Shown: positions 35,438-44,639 of the stretch, piece after piece | How positions within the stretch are numbered: position 1 is the first letter of the stretch | Layout: every line of letters starts with the position of its first letter | Assembly (NCBI GenBank): GCA_027625095.1 | Contig: JAQBXN010000009.1 | Span: forward strand, 1 to 64,000 | Length of the DNA stretch: 64,000 nt | Reading direction: 5' to 3' | Source: Planctomycetota bacterium | Lineage (GTDB): Bacteria > Planctomycetota > PUPC01 > JACPCR01 | Translations under genes and position numbers: made by a program | The notes under the pieces: model-generated | What the model saw: the letters and a program-made list of their open reading frames with translations, nothing else | Databases searched by the model: none | What the model was told of the DNA's origin: nothing

Positions 35438-36319
35438 TCACACGTCAATATTCACGATCTTACTGATGATGAATGCGCCGATGGCTTCCATCACCAGGAT
35501 TAGGCCGATGAGGCCCAGACCGTACCAGGTCTCGAACATGGGACGCATCAGATCGGGAACAATAAAATTCAGAGCAATCGCGATAAAAAATGGGAGCGCG
35601 CAGATCACCATGGCTTGCATCTTGCCCTGGGCAGTGAGGGCTTTTACCTTGCCTTCGATGGTGTGACGCTGCCGGATGGTGTCCGCTATGTTGGAGAAGA
35701 CTTCGGGGAGGTTGCCACCGATATCGAGGGCAATGTTTGTGGCAGTGACGACCAGCTCGAGGTCCTGGCCCGGCATTCGGTCTAGCATGGCGTTGAGTGC
35801 TTCCTCAAGGGGAAGGCCCAGCCTGAGTTGCTGATTCAAGAGCAGAAATTCCTGGCCTATGGGTTTGTCCATTTCTTCCTGCACCATCTCAAAAGCCTGG
35901 TTCAGCGAGAGGCCGGCGCGGAGCGAATTGCTGATGCTGTTGAGTGCGTCGATGAGCTGCAGGTTGAACAACTTGTCCCGGTTGAACTTCATCACCACGA
36001 CAAGAATCTTAGGCAGTGCAAATGCGCACAATCCGAAGAGGACCCCGGCAATGATGTTCCCTGAAACGTAGGAGACCAGCAGAGTGACAAATAGAAAACA
36101 GAGCGCCGACAAGTAGAGGAGATTCTGCACAGGGATCGTGAGGAACATCGATTCCATGGTGGATTCGGCGCCTTGGATGTACCTCTCGTCGTAACTCGAC
36201 CAGCCGGTCTGAAAGAGCTCGATTCCGATATATACGAACAGCATGGCCGCCCCGCCTGAAGCCAACATGGCGACCATCAATTGGGGCTCAGTATTGAGCA
36301 GCTTGGCGAGTTCTTGCAT
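35438..36319 (-). CDS. tadB: TadB-like pilus platform protein
   Basis: 293 aa, type II secretion F family, with the TadB hallmark QLIDALNSISNSLRAGLSLNQAFEMVQEEM and RLGLPLEEALNAMLDRMPGQDLELVVTATNIA, and membrane spans at the N-terminus, about 80-120, and the C-terminus. It is the first of the two platform proteins downstream of the ATPase gene, which is the usual Tad order. Confidence 0.9.
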   Translation of the reverse strand: MQELAKLLNTEPQLMVAMLASGGAAMLFVYIGIELFQTGWSSYDERYIQGAESTMESMFLTIPVQNLLYLSALCFLFVTLLVSYVSGNIIAGVLFGLCAFALPKILVVVMKFNRDKLFNLQLIDALNSISNSLRAGLSLNQAFEMVQEEMDKPIGQEFLLLNQQLRLGLPLEEALNAMLDRMPGQDLELVVTATNIALDIGGNLPEVFSNIADTIRQRHTIEGKVKALTAQGKMQAMVICALPFFIAIALNFIVPDLMRPMFETWYGLGLIGLILVMEAIGAFIISKIVNIDV

Positions 36320-36337
36320 GTGTTAAGTCACCGACAC

Positions 36338-38044
36338 CTACGCCGTGGTTCCTTCCTTGAAAATATCCATATCGACTTTGACACCGCGGGCCTGCATATC
36401 TTCGACGAATTCCGGTACGTTTCCTGTAGCCACGTATTCGCCTTTGATCCTGCCGCTATCGTCGTAGCCCAACTGTCTGTATTCGAACAAATCACGCATC
36501 AAAACGGTATCGACATCGATGCCGAGAATTTCAGAAATGGCGAGGATCTTCCTCGTTCCGTCGCTGAGGCGGGCTTGCTGGATGATGACGTGAATGGCGG
36601 AAGCAATCTGTTCGCGGATCGCTCGGGAAGGAAGTTCCATGCCCGCCATCAGGACGAGGGTTTCAAGGCGATTGACCGCGTCCTTGGTGGTATTGGCGTG
36701 CAGGGTGGTCAGTGATCCATCGTGGCCGGTATTCATGGCCTGGAGCATGTCCAGGGCTTCACCGCCACGACATTCTCCAACGACGATTCGGTCGGGACGC
36801 ATGCGCAGGCTGTTCTTGACCAGATCGCGAATGGGGATGGCGCCTTTGCCTTCGATGTTGGCCGGCTTCGATTCAAGTGAGACCACGTGTGGCTGGATGA
36901 GTTTGAGCTCGGCCGCGTCTTCGATGGTGATAATGCGTTCGGTGGCCGGGATGAAATTAGAGAGGACGTTCAGCAGGGTGGTCTTGCCTGAGCCTGTTCC
37001 ACCAGAAACCAGAATGTTCTTGCGCTGTTCCACGCAGAGGGCCATAAAGTCAGCCATCTTGCGGGTCACGCTTCCAAAACCGATCAGGTCATCCACAGTG
37101 AACGGTTCGGTCGAAAATTTTCGAATGGTCAGTGTGGGGCCGGAAATGGCGAGCGGCGGGATGATGGCGTTAACACGTGAGCCATCCTGCAGGCGAGCGT
37201 CGACCATGGGGCTGCTCTCGTCCACGCGTCTTGAAATGGGGGCAAGGATGCGGCGGATGATGGATATGAGCTGGCGGTTGTCAGTGAAGTATTTGTCCTC
37301 GACGCGGGAGAGTTTTCCTTTGCGCTCGACAAAGATGGTGTCGTAGTTGTTCACCATGATTTCGTCGACATCTTCTTCAGCGAGGAGGTCTTCGAGAACA
37401 CCGAGTCCGACGGCTTCGTCGAGGATGTCTTTAGAGAAATGCGCCGGGTTTATCTCCTTCGGCAGGTGCGCTTTCACCTTCTCGACGAGTTTGTCAATAA
37501 TGGGGCCCGTCCGCTCCCGGAGCTCTTCCGGGGACTCTTTGGTCAGGTCCATCTGTTTCAGGTTGAGCTCTTTCAGGAGTTGTTCGTGAATCTTTCTCTT
37601 GATGGCAATGATGCGTTCGCGCCGTTCGGCGGCTTCTTGCTCAGAGGGCTTCGGTTCAACTTTTTGTGGCGTAGTCTCGTCCCTTTTTGTGACGGCTGTT
37701 TCCCTTTCAACCGTCTGTGGACTGGTGAGGGATGTCTGGGGAGGCGACGACTCGGTGTCCAGAAAGCGGAGCAGGAAATCGCCGAGTTGGATGGTGCTGC
37801 CGTGCTGGAGAATGGTATCGCCGTTGATTTTGTCTCCGTTGACAAAGGTGCCGTTGCGGCTCTGCAGATCTCGTACAAAGAAACCACCATTTACCTGGAT
37901 GATCTGGCAGTGTTCGCGGGAGATATTTGTACGGTCGAGGATGATGTCATTCCCATCACGCTTGCCAATCGTTATGTTTGTTTTTTTCAGGGGATATTCG
38001 AACGATTTCCCTGAGTTCCCATCTTTGATATAGAGCTTGATCAT
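36338..38044 (-). CDS. cpaF: CpaF/TadA ATPase with N-terminal FHA domain
   Basis: 568 aa. An FHA domain fills about 1-100 (GKRDGNDIILDRTNISREHCQI, SRNGTFVNGD), then a Glu/Pro/Thr linker, then the CpaF secretion ATPase with VDEIMVNNYDTIFVERKGKL, Walker A GGTGSGKTTLL (near residue 350), RIITIEDAAEL and the His box TTLHANT. The ATPase powers Flp pilus assembly. The FHA domain could bring it under phosphothreonine control. The P-loop region and the aspartate box are intact, so it should be active. GAGG lies 7 nt before ATG 38044. Confidence 0.93.
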   Translation of the reverse strand: MIKLYIKDGNSGKSFEYPLKKTNITIGKRDGNDIILDRTNISREHCQIIQVNGGFFVRDLQSRNGTFVNGDKINGDTILQHGSTIQLGDFLLRFLDTESSPPQTSLTSPQTVERETAVTKRDETTPQKVEPKPSEQEAAERRERIIAIKRKIHEQLLKELNLKQMDLTKESPEELRERTGPIIDKLVEKVKAHLPKEINPAHFSKDILDEAVGLGVLEDLLAEEDVDEIMVNNYDTIFVERKGKLSRVEDKYFTDNRQLISIIRRILAPISRRVDESSPMVDARLQDGSRVNAIIPPLAISGPTLTIRKFSTEPFTVDDLIGFGSVTRKMADFMALCVEQRKNILVSGGTGSGKTTLLNVLSNFIPATERIITIEDAAELKLIQPHVVSLESKPANIEGKGAIPIRDLVKNSLRMRPDRIVVGECRGGEALDMLQAMNTGHDGSLTTLHANTTKDAVNRLETLVLMAGMELPSRAIREQIASAIHVIIQQARLSDGTRKILAISEILGIDVDTVLMRDLFEYRQLGYDDSGRIKGEYVATGNVPEFVEDMQARGVKVDMDIFKEGTTA

Positions 38045-38071
38045 GACGGCCTCACCTTGTTCCTGGCGTGG

Positions 38072-38914
38072 TTACAGACCCGCATCTAAATCGTCACCGC
38101 CATGGCGTAGTTTGTTCAGGCGTTCCTGGCGCGCTGTGTCCGCATCTTTGACGGTATTCCAGAACGTATCGCTGTTAACTTCCGGTATCCGCTCCATATC
38201 GACGATGTCTTCCCTGTTACGCAGGGTCATGGTTAGCAGGCCGCCGGTCTGGCGGGCATGGAGAACAATGCCCGCTTCTAACGGGGTGAGGCTCAAGGTC
38301 ATCGCGCTGAAACTGTCCTCTTTGTTCTCGTCGCCAAACCTGCGCTGGGAGCCCGGAACGTCTGCCTTATTGATTTTTTGCCCTGTTGCCAGGACGAGTA
38401 CGCTGCGAAGGACCTGATTGGTGAAGATTTTGAATCCTTCGGGGTGGTTATCATCTTTTTGCCGGAAGGTAGCGTAGATATCCACGCGGTCACCAGGGCG
38501 GATCATCCCTCCGACCCCGGAGGTTTTGGTCACACTGATGGTCATGGCGCGTTCGCCCACGGCGAGCAGGGCCTGAAGGCCTTCTTCTTTTTCTCTGTTC
38601 TTATCGAGCAGATCACTCCACTGAATGGGATCGTCGCCCCGGATATTGCGAGTGGCCTTTTTTCCGGTGACGGTGGCGCGATCGTTGGCTGTGATAGCGT
38701 CCGGAGGCAGAAAACTTCTGGGATATTCCTTAATCATCAGAGAAGGGCCGGTGACCACCTCTCCTTCGTCAATATTGCGTGCGGCGACCAGGATGCTGAC
38801 CGGCTTCTGACTGGCGAAAATAGCGCGTTCTTTGTCCTGAACGAACTGCCTGACAGCTAGCGCGGCCAGAATAGCCAGAACCAGTGCTGCAAGGAGGGCG
38901 AGCTTCGCTTTCAA
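38072..38914 (-). CDS. cpaB: CpaB/RcpC-like Flp pilus assembly protein
   Basis: 280 aa from a TTG start with AGAGGAA 8 nt upstream. It has an N-terminal membrane anchor (LALLAALVLAILAALAVRQFV), a SAF domain (VSILVAARNIDEGEVVTGPSLMIKEYPRS) and the RcpC domain (GMIRPGDRVDIYATFRQKD, VLRSVLVLATGQKI). CpaB guides assembly at the secretin and may bind peptidoglycan. A promoter-like sequence at 38972-38999 suggests a transcript for cpaB-cpaF-tadB-tadC separate from the pilin genes. Confidence 0.92.
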   Translation of the reverse strand: MKAKLALLAALVLAILAALAVRQFVQDKERAIFASQKPVSILVAARNIDEGEVVTGPSLMIKEYPRSFLPPDAITANDRATVTGKKATRNIRGDDPIQWSDLLDKNREKEEGLQALLAVGERAMTISVTKTSGVGGMIRPGDRVDIYATFRQKDDNHPEGFKIFTNQVLRSVLVLATGQKINKADVPGSQRRFGDENKEDSFSAMTLSLTPLEAGIVLHARQTGGLLTMTLRNREDIVDMERIPEVNSDTFWNTVKDADTARQERLNKLRHGGDDLDAGL

Positions 38915-38971
38915 GTTGCGTTCCTCTTATGTGAGGTGAATAAAAACCGCGGCCGACTGCTGCGGATGAAG

Positions 38972-38999
38972 GTTACATTTTTATCAGGGATCCGGTCAA
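38972..38999 (-). promoter_or_regulatory. Sigma70-type promoter for cpaB
   Basis: On the minus strand TTGACC and TGTAAC are 16 bp apart (five and four matches to consensus), about 60 bp upstream of the cpaB start codon. Confidence 0.45.
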
Positions 39000-39168
39000 C
39001 CGGGGCGTGTATGAGTGTGTCCTCAATTTCGATTTTGAGCATCGACCTTCTTCTTCCTGGTCTTTGTCTCTTCTGCGTGTCCGGCAGATCTTAAAACAGA
39101 CGAAGAATCTTTGCTTGGTCATTCGCCCGTTTCGCCCAAAGTCAGAATTGAATGCCTACTCGTGTCAC

Positions 39169-40092
39169 TCAGGGCCCGGCAGGAACAAGCCTCCATGCAC
39201 CGAGTCGGATCGATGTGTCGTAGTTGACGACAGCACGATTGTCCCATTGTTCGGGCCTTTCAAGGGTGCCATCTGACTGAATGACATCTGCGGGTGGCAG
39301 GTTATCTGTCGCGCCATAGTTGCTGGCTGCAAGCACGCGGCGCATATCGGCAGATTTGAGATACGACCAGAGTCGCCGCTCTTCGCCTGCCAAGGGCCGG
39401 TTTCCGCCTTGCCGGCTTCTATACAAGCGAGTCTCCCACCGATTGTTTGTGCCAATCTGGTAGCTTGAATGGCAACCACGACAAGACTGGGTCGTTACTG
39501 GCCCGCCCAGTTGGTAAGTCAAATACTGAGCCTGAGTGAGATTGGGCTCACCGAAAATGAAATGGGCAAAATCAGGGGTGTAATCATAGTGGAGGACGGT
39601 GACGGTGTTTTCTGCCCAGGCTGTATTGTTGTTTTCAACATCAATTTGTGAGTGATCCATCCGGAAGTTCGAGTATGGGCCGGTATTCTGATAAAAGTCG
39701 CCCGTGTTGAACAGGGAAGCGGGATTGCCGTTGTTCCTGCTATGGTCTGACCAGTGTTCGGTCTGGTCCGAGACCGTAAGCCTCTGGGAAGTTACATAGC
39801 GGTCTATGGTTCCGTCGCCGTCAAGATCCGTGCCGGCAGATGGGGCACGGGTAGAGGCATGGGCCTGGACGTTCAACTGGCCGAGATAGCCGCTGATGAC
39901 GTTTGCATTGAGGTAGCCGTCGGAGACATCCCCCTGGCTGAAGGTGGCAAACGCACGGGCAAGATTCATCTCTTGATCGATGAAGGAGGACTGCCCGAAG
40001 AAGAGGATCCCAAAGAAAAGGATCAGGTACATGGGCAGGGAGATGGCGAACTCGATGGCTGCCGAGCCGTTTCGGCGTCGAATAAACTTCAT
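39169..40092 (-). CDS. TadE-like protein with a CxxCH motif
   Basis: 307 aa with a TadE N-terminus (RRNGSAAIEFAISLPMYLILFFGILFFG, Glu14 in the pilin-like position). The extracytoplasmic part has a calcium-loop-like DLDGDGTIDRY (89-99) and a lone SCRGCHSS (Cys204, Cys207, His208), which is a c-type heme attachment motif not expected in a TadE protein. Whether heme is bound is unknown. It starts 11 bp behind the large TadG-like gene and has AAAGGA before its ATG. It may be a minor pilin of the Flp pilus. Confidence 0.78.
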   Translation of the reverse strand: MKFIRRRNGSAAIEFAISLPMYLILFFGILFFGQSSFIDQEMNLARAFATFSQGDVSDGYLNANVISGYLGQLNVQAHASTRAPSAGTDLDGDGTIDRYVTSQRLTVSDQTEHWSDHSRNNGNPASLFNTGDFYQNTGPYSNFRMDHSQIDVENNNTAWAENTVTVLHYDYTPDFAHFIFGEPNLTQAQYLTYQLGGPVTTQSCRGCHSSYQIGTNNRWETRLYRSRQGGNRPLAGEERRLWSYLKSADMRRVLAASNYGATDNLPPADVIQSDGTLERPEQWDNRAVVNYDTSIRLGAWRLVPAGP

Positions 40093-40103
40093 TGGTTCAT
40101 CCT

Positions 40104-42563
40104 TTAATGTCGAATCAGATCTCTGACCGCGGGGTCGTTCAGATTTAATCCATGAGCAGCAGGGTTCGAGGGGTTGAGCAGTTCCTGGATGACTTCGTTC
40201 ATCGATCCATAAGAGGGTCGGGGCGAAGTGCCACCCCCAACGACAGCATCGTAACCATTTCCGTTGGCATCGTAACTGTTGGTCGCACCGGCGGTGAGTT
40301 TGTCTATCAGCATCTGAAAGCCGTTTGAGTAGCCGCTGGCATCAAAATCCTGGATGACTTTTCCAGCGTTGTGAAGCCGGGCCTGCCAGTTGGTGACGTA
40401 AAGATTCGCATCGCTATCGAGCCAGGTCTGCCTCGCTGTCTGGGGGTCGGTCTGGTCAGCCCAGTCGGTGACCCATTGATTCTGGAAGGTATCCCATCCG
40501 GCCACCCGCGCACTGGCGAAGCTGAAGAACCCCCACTGAGGTTCCCAATCAGCGGGGAGGATGAGTTGGCTCCTGGAGGTTGGCATCCAGACAGCGACGC
40601 TGTGACCATACTTGAAGGCTTCCTCTGTGAGGACAAGCGGAGATCGAGCCGGATTCTGGCCATAGGCATTGCTGGTATCGAAGCGGTCACCGGTCAGACC
40701 TTCTCCGTATTCGTCCATTTCTTCCCAGACTCGGAGATCCATGAAGTCGTCTTCGTCAGGATAGTCCAGGCCCGTTGAGCCCTTCATGTCATACGTGTGC
40801 CAGGGCGAGAGGCGAACATCCGCTTTGCCGTCTCCGTCGTAATCAACTCCTGGAGCGTGAGTCGCCCCGCTGGCATACCCACAGGTGGGGCATCCCTTCA
40901 CTTGATTGTTGTCATAGATATATCCTGTGGGGCCTACTATTGGGGATCTGTTTCTCTGACCAGCAGTACCAGACGGGATTTCAGTTATGGTAATCTCGCG
41001 GCCGTCCCAACACGGCCCCCGTGTCTGGGCGTATACATTGGGGGGGACCGAGTGATTACCCAGTCGTTCATTCACAAAAACCGCTGCCAACTCATTTCCT
41101 TGACTGTCCACCGGGACGATATATTTGCCGCGGCTAATACCAGGCCGACTAAGCCGAAAATACCTTTCAACTCCGCCAATTGTTTTGGTCATACAGAATG
41201 AGGGAGAGTCAGGCCCGGGGACCATCGGCCCGTTGGGTGGCGGGATAGGACGTTGATACACGCAGGGGCGATCTGCAAATTCAGGCCAGCTGTAAACATC
41301 AAATGGAAGAGGGGTGATTAGTGTAAGCTCACGCGTGGCCTCATTGACAGCACTTACCTCCAGAATGGTGCCAGGATTTCGGACTCGCTGGCCATTCTCC
41401 ATCCTGACAGAACCACCCAATTGAATGAAAAATGGTGTGCGATACGGATTGGAAGGATCCCGAGGATTTCCGTTATCAGAGGTATCTCTCATCCACGCAA
41501 CGTAGCCGACACGTATGACAGAATCCCCTTGAGCGTATCCGCGGCCCTCTTCCCCGGCTTCTTCCTCAACGGCACGGTTATCGTTTGGGAATTTAGTAAC
41601 CAGTTGGGTACCATGGGTTTGAGCTGTTGGCCGCCAGGTTGGGTTAAGTAATCGGCCCATTCTTTGAAAAGTACGACGGATGGGATCCCTCAGGCAGACG
41701 TCGATATTCATGTCACGGGTCCGCTCCCAATCCCAATGCTTGTAATAGTGGCCCTGGCCGTAGGGAACATTGCATCCAGGCCAGGTGTCTGATCCCCGCT
41801 GCCCTCCGTCAAACCAATCCATCCACTGAGCGTATCTGCTTTGACTGGGATGTGTGGCGGCGCCCGCGCCTACGTCAAGCCCAAAGCGCTCTGCATCCGT
41901 TTCCTGTTTCAGCATATTGTTCAGGTTGAGCTCGGCGAAATCCGGATAGATGGTAGCAACCCGGACGCCTCGGCGGCCACTGTTGCCTTCTGTCATTGAA
42001 AAGGCTGCGCCTACGGATTCGTGAATCGCAGAGCGAATGATATGGCCCTGCGCTGTGGAGATAATGATCTGCTGTGCCTCGCCAAGCTCACGAAGGTACT
42101 GTTTACCCAACGGAATGTATTGGGACGCCTTGGCATAGGCTTCATCATATTTTGTCTGGTCGCCGCTGGGGTCCGCATTGTGAGGGGAAGAAGCAGGCAG
42201 GGCCTGGCGTCCTGCCGCGCGTGAGCCCGGCACTGAAAATTCCAAGTCCACCGCTGAGATAATCACATCTACGGCATACCGGCACAGGTTATAGTGCATG
42301 ATAGCCATACCTTCGTTAATCCATGCCAGCGCGCTGAGCGCGTTCGCCTGGTTGACGGCCATGGAGTAGGCCGCGGCGTCCGCCACATTCTGGGTCTTGA
42401 TCTTGTTGGAGCTGTAAATTCCGATGCGAAAAATCGCACCCGCGAATAACGCCAGCAGCCCCATGGTCACCGAGGCGAATACCATGGCCTGGCCGCTCTG
42501 CCCGCGGTGGATGCTGCCGAGGCCTGTCCCCAAGCGTTGCAATATTTTTCTCATAAAAGCCAT
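40104..42563 (-). CDS. Large TadG-like pilus-associated protein
   Basis: 819 aa from ATG 42563 (GAGG upstream). The N-terminus has the TadG-like segment RGQSGQAMVFASVTMGLLALFAGAIFRIGIYSSNKIKTQNVADAAAYSMAVNQANALSALAWI, shown here only as start and end landmarks: RGQSGQAMVF (about 27) and ANALSALAWI (about 90). Most of the rest is low-homology, extracytoplasmic and rich in Asn, Gly, Asp and aromatic residues, with CPTCGY (CxxC) and DYDGDGKADV (calcium-loop-like). TadG is normally about 400-600 aa with a vWA fold, which I do not see. It probably forms a surface part or anchor of the pilus. Confidence 0.7.
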   Translation of the reverse strand: MAFMRKILQRLGTGLGSIHRGQSGQAMVFASVTMGLLALFAGAIFRIGIYSSNKIKTQNVADAAAYSMAVNQANALSALAWINEGMAIMHYNLCRYAVDVIISAVDLEFSVPGSRAAGRQALPASSPHNADPSGDQTKYDEAYAKASQYIPLGKQYLRELGEAQQIIISTAQGHIIRSAIHESVGAAFSMTEGNSGRRGVRVATIYPDFAELNLNNMLKQETDAERFGLDVGAGAATHPSQSRYAQWMDWFDGGQRGSDTWPGCNVPYGQGHYYKHWDWERTRDMNIDVCLRDPIRRTFQRMGRLLNPTWRPTAQTHGTQLVTKFPNDNRAVEEEAGEEGRGYAQGDSVIRVGYVAWMRDTSDNGNPRDPSNPYRTPFFIQLGGSVRMENGQRVRNPGTILEVSAVNEATRELTLITPLPFDVYSWPEFADRPCVYQRPIPPPNGPMVPGPDSPSFCMTKTIGGVERYFRLSRPGISRGKYIVPVDSQGNELAAVFVNERLGNHSVPPNVYAQTRGPCWDGREITITEIPSGTAGQRNRSPIVGPTGYIYDNNQVKGCPTCGYASGATHAPGVDYDGDGKADVRLSPWHTYDMKGSTGLDYPDEDDFMDLRVWEEMDEYGEGLTGDRFDTSNAYGQNPARSPLVLTEEAFKYGHSVAVWMPTSRSQLILPADWEPQWGFFSFASARVAGWDTFQNQWVTDWADQTDPQTARQTWLDSDANLYVTNWQARLHNAGKVIQDFDASGYSNGFQMLIDKLTAGATNSYDANGNGYDAVVGGGTSPRPSYGSMNEVIQELLNPSNPAAHGLNLNDPAVRDLIRH

Positions 42564-42573
42564 GTCTGCCTCT

Positions 42574-43179
42574 TTATTGATTGCTTGGGGCGCCAATATC
42601 CCAATTGCGCGGGAGCGTACAGCTTTCCGTCAGCGTGAGGTGGGAGACGTTGTAATTCGAGTTGAATTGAAATGTCTGACCCGGGAGGTTGCTCCAGGCG
42701 CCCATGATGGTCTTGTCCGGCAGAAAGATTAGCTCAAAATCGTATTCCACCGTTGCAACAATGTCCGGGCCTGAATTCTGGTTTGGGGTACGGGCGATAG
42801 TTACCCTGGTCTTGTCCTCCGCGGCACCATGCCTTTCGAGTCTGTTCCCGGACCTGGAATTCCAGCCAGGGATGTCGACTGTGTCAGTCGTTGTGGTCTC
42901 GCGAGTGCCGGCAAGTGGTGCAATGATCATGGTTGCCGCCGCCATGGCTTCCTGCTGCGCGTCGGAAATCCAGTTGTTCGATTCCGGAACGACGACCGCG
43001 GCGCGGGCCGCAACGAAGGCGGCATGGTTGACCGTCAATTTGGTCATATACATGTGCGACAACTGCAGCATCGCCAGCGTCATAAAAAGCTGGATGGGGA
43101 AGATCAGGGCAAACTCCACGATTACCTGCCCCCGCTCTTCTCTTAAGCACGCTGGATTCTGAAGCAGTTTCCGGATCAT
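42574..43179 (-). CDS. TadE-family pseudopilin
   Basis: 201 aa with the TadE signature REERGQVIVEFALIFPIQLFMTLAMLQLSHMYM at residues 14-46 (Glu at the +5-like position; shown here as landmarks) and a beta-rich C-terminal domain. TadE proteins are processed by the prepilin peptidase and are needed for pilus assembly. The start overlaps the stop of the peptidase gene as ATGA. Confidence 0.88.
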   Translation of the reverse strand: MIRKLLQNPACLREERGQVIVEFALIFPIQLFMTLAMLQLSHMYMTKLTVNHAAFVAARAAVVVPESNNWISDAQQEAMAAATMIIAPLAGTRETTTTDTVDIPGWNSRSGNRLERHGAAEDKTRVTIARTPNQNSGPDIVATVEYDFELIFLPDKTIMGAWSNLPGQTFQFNSNYNVSHLTLTESCTLPRNWDIGAPSNQ

Positions 43180-43769
43180 CAGGCGACCCCTTTCAACCAG
43201 GCCAGGAGGGTACCGACGGCCATGGCAAACCCATAAGGAACGGTCAGGCCTGTTAAGACAGCGGTACCATCCACGTGTTTCTCTTCTTTCATCATACTGG
43301 GTGAGAACATTACACAGGCGGACTTCTTTAATCCTTCACCAAATTTCTTGTTGTAGATCAAGACCGCTACACCTATGACAGCCCCCGCAAGCGCTGAATA
43401 AAGTGCCGCAACCAGCACAAAAGCCCAGCCCATTAAGGCCCCGATAGCTGCCATGAGTTTTACGTCGCCCATACCTACTCCGCCGAGCAGGTAGAAAAGA
43501 TAAAACACTCCGAATCCGAGGAACAGCCCGAAAAGACAGCTGGTCAGGGCAGGTGTTGAGCGAATGATGGTCTGGCCATTCTCAAGGAGGAACGGGCGAT
43601 CCTGCCCACCGATGGCCACGGCGACCAGGAGGCCAATGACAATGGCGGGGTAGGTAAGCCAGTTGAAGACTTTACCCCAGACCAGATCGGTGTAGGCCGC
43701 CCCGATAAGAAGCGCAAACAGCCCGCACACTCGGAACAAGTCCACAATATCTACCAAATCCATACCCAA
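43179..43769 (-). CDS. cpaA: CpaA/TadV-type prepilin peptidase
   Basis: 196 aa, type A24 aspartic peptidase without the N-terminal methyltransferase domain of PilD. Active-site aspartates are Asp28 (AAYTDLVWGKVFNWLTYP) and Asp102 (GGVGMGDVKLMAAIG, the GxGD motif). About six membrane spans. It cleaves the leaders of Flp and TadE pilins. The start is ATG 43769 or ATG 43763. Confidence 0.92.
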   Translation of the reverse strand: MGMDLVDIVDLFRVCGLFALLIGAAYTDLVWGKVFNWLTYPAIVIGLLVAVAIGGQDRPFLLENGQTIIRSTPALTSCLFGLFLGFGVFYLFYLLGGVGMGDVKLMAAIGALMGWAFVLVAALYSALAGAVIGVAVLIYNKKFGEGLKKSACVMFSPSMMKEEKHVDGTAVLTGLTVPYGFAMAVGTLLAWLKGVA

Positions 43770-43894
43770 ATCCTGTTTGGGGAACGGCGACCACCGCGTT
43801 CACATCCTATCAACGCGGGCAGGGAAGAAATGTCCAGAGCGGGGGTGTCTACGGGAAAAGCACAAGAACTCCGCCGTGGCGGAGTCTTGAGCGC

Positions 43895-44140
43895 CTAGTA
43901 CTGATTAATCGTCTTTGTTTCCTGACTCGAAGCAGTGCCTGCGCGATCCTGGGCATTCACTTGGTTGCCGGCGAGCTGCTGGGCTGAGGCACTGAACAGG
44001 GAGCGAATCTGATTACCAAAGATGGTAATCAATGCGATAGAACCTATGGCCACCAGGGCCACGATAATGATGTATTCAGCAGTGGATTGCCCCTTTTTAC
44101 CCCAACGTTGCTGAAGTATTCGATTAGACAGACGCTTCAT
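43895..44140 (-). CDS. flp: Flp-type pilin (first copy)
   Basis: 81 aa from ATG 44140 (AGGAGATCGCA upstream). The class III leader MKRLSNRILQQRWGKKG is followed by QSTAEYIIIVALVAIGSIALITIFG, the Flp motif with Glu and Tyr at +5 and +6. The C-terminal part is polar (NQVNAQDRAGTASSQE). It is the likely major pilin of the Tad system. Confidence 0.9.
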   Translation of the reverse strand: MKRLSNRILQQRWGKKGQSTAEYIIIVALVAIGSIALITIFGNQIRSLFSASAQQLAGNQVNAQDRAGTASSQETKTINQY

Positions 44141-44188
44141 TGCGATCTCCTCACAAGTCAAAAGAATGGAAACGGGGGGACCGAAAGA

Positions 44189-44395
44189 CTATGGAATTGG
44201 CAACGCCATCATAGACGTTACGTCAGTATATATGCCCTTTAGCGCGCTGAAAAGGGTCTGCCCATTATCAGCGATTCGTAATTCAGTAAGAATGCCCACG
44301 AAAAGGATTAACACGCCCACGAGCATGGCATACTCGACGGCAGCTTGCCCCTCTTCTGATTCCCAAATTTTTTTGAGACTCCATTTTTCGTTCAT
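44189..44395 (-). CDS. Flp-type pilin (second copy)
   Basis: 68 aa from ATG 44395 with AGGAAAA upstream. The leader MNEKWSLKKIWESEEG is followed by QAAVEYAMLVGVLILFVGI, again with Glu-Tyr at +5/+6. It is distinct from the downstream Flp outside this motif, so it is a second pilin or pseudopilin and not a recent copy. It is the first gene of the Tad locus, just behind a strong promoter. Confidence 0.88.
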   Translation of the reverse strand: MNEKWSLKKIWESEEGQAAVEYAMLVGVLILFVGILTELRIADNGQTLFSALKGIYTDVTSMMALPIP

Positions 44396-44454
44396 TTTTC
44401 CTGGCTTACCCTGCAAAGGCTTTGTCCAAAATCGGTGCCGGACAAGAGGTTCAA

Positions 44455-44482
44455 ATTATAAAGCCCACTCCACCCTCGTCAA
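44455..44482 (-). promoter_or_regulatory. Strong sigma70-type promoter of the Tad locus
   Basis: On the minus strand TTGACG and a perfect TATAAT are 16 bp apart. The -10 box ends 60 bp before the start of the first Flp gene, leaving room for a short leader. Confidence 0.75.
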
Positions 44483-44639
44483 GGAACGGTATACGGCCCG
44501 ACACGAGGATTGTTGGGGGAATTCCTGCACCAGTATCAGCTAAATTAACAGTCTTGCGACAAGCGGTCTCTTAGCTGGGTAACAAACCGGCCTGCGAAGA
44601 AACTTCCGCGGCACGCAGAGCTTTATCAGCTATAGTTAA

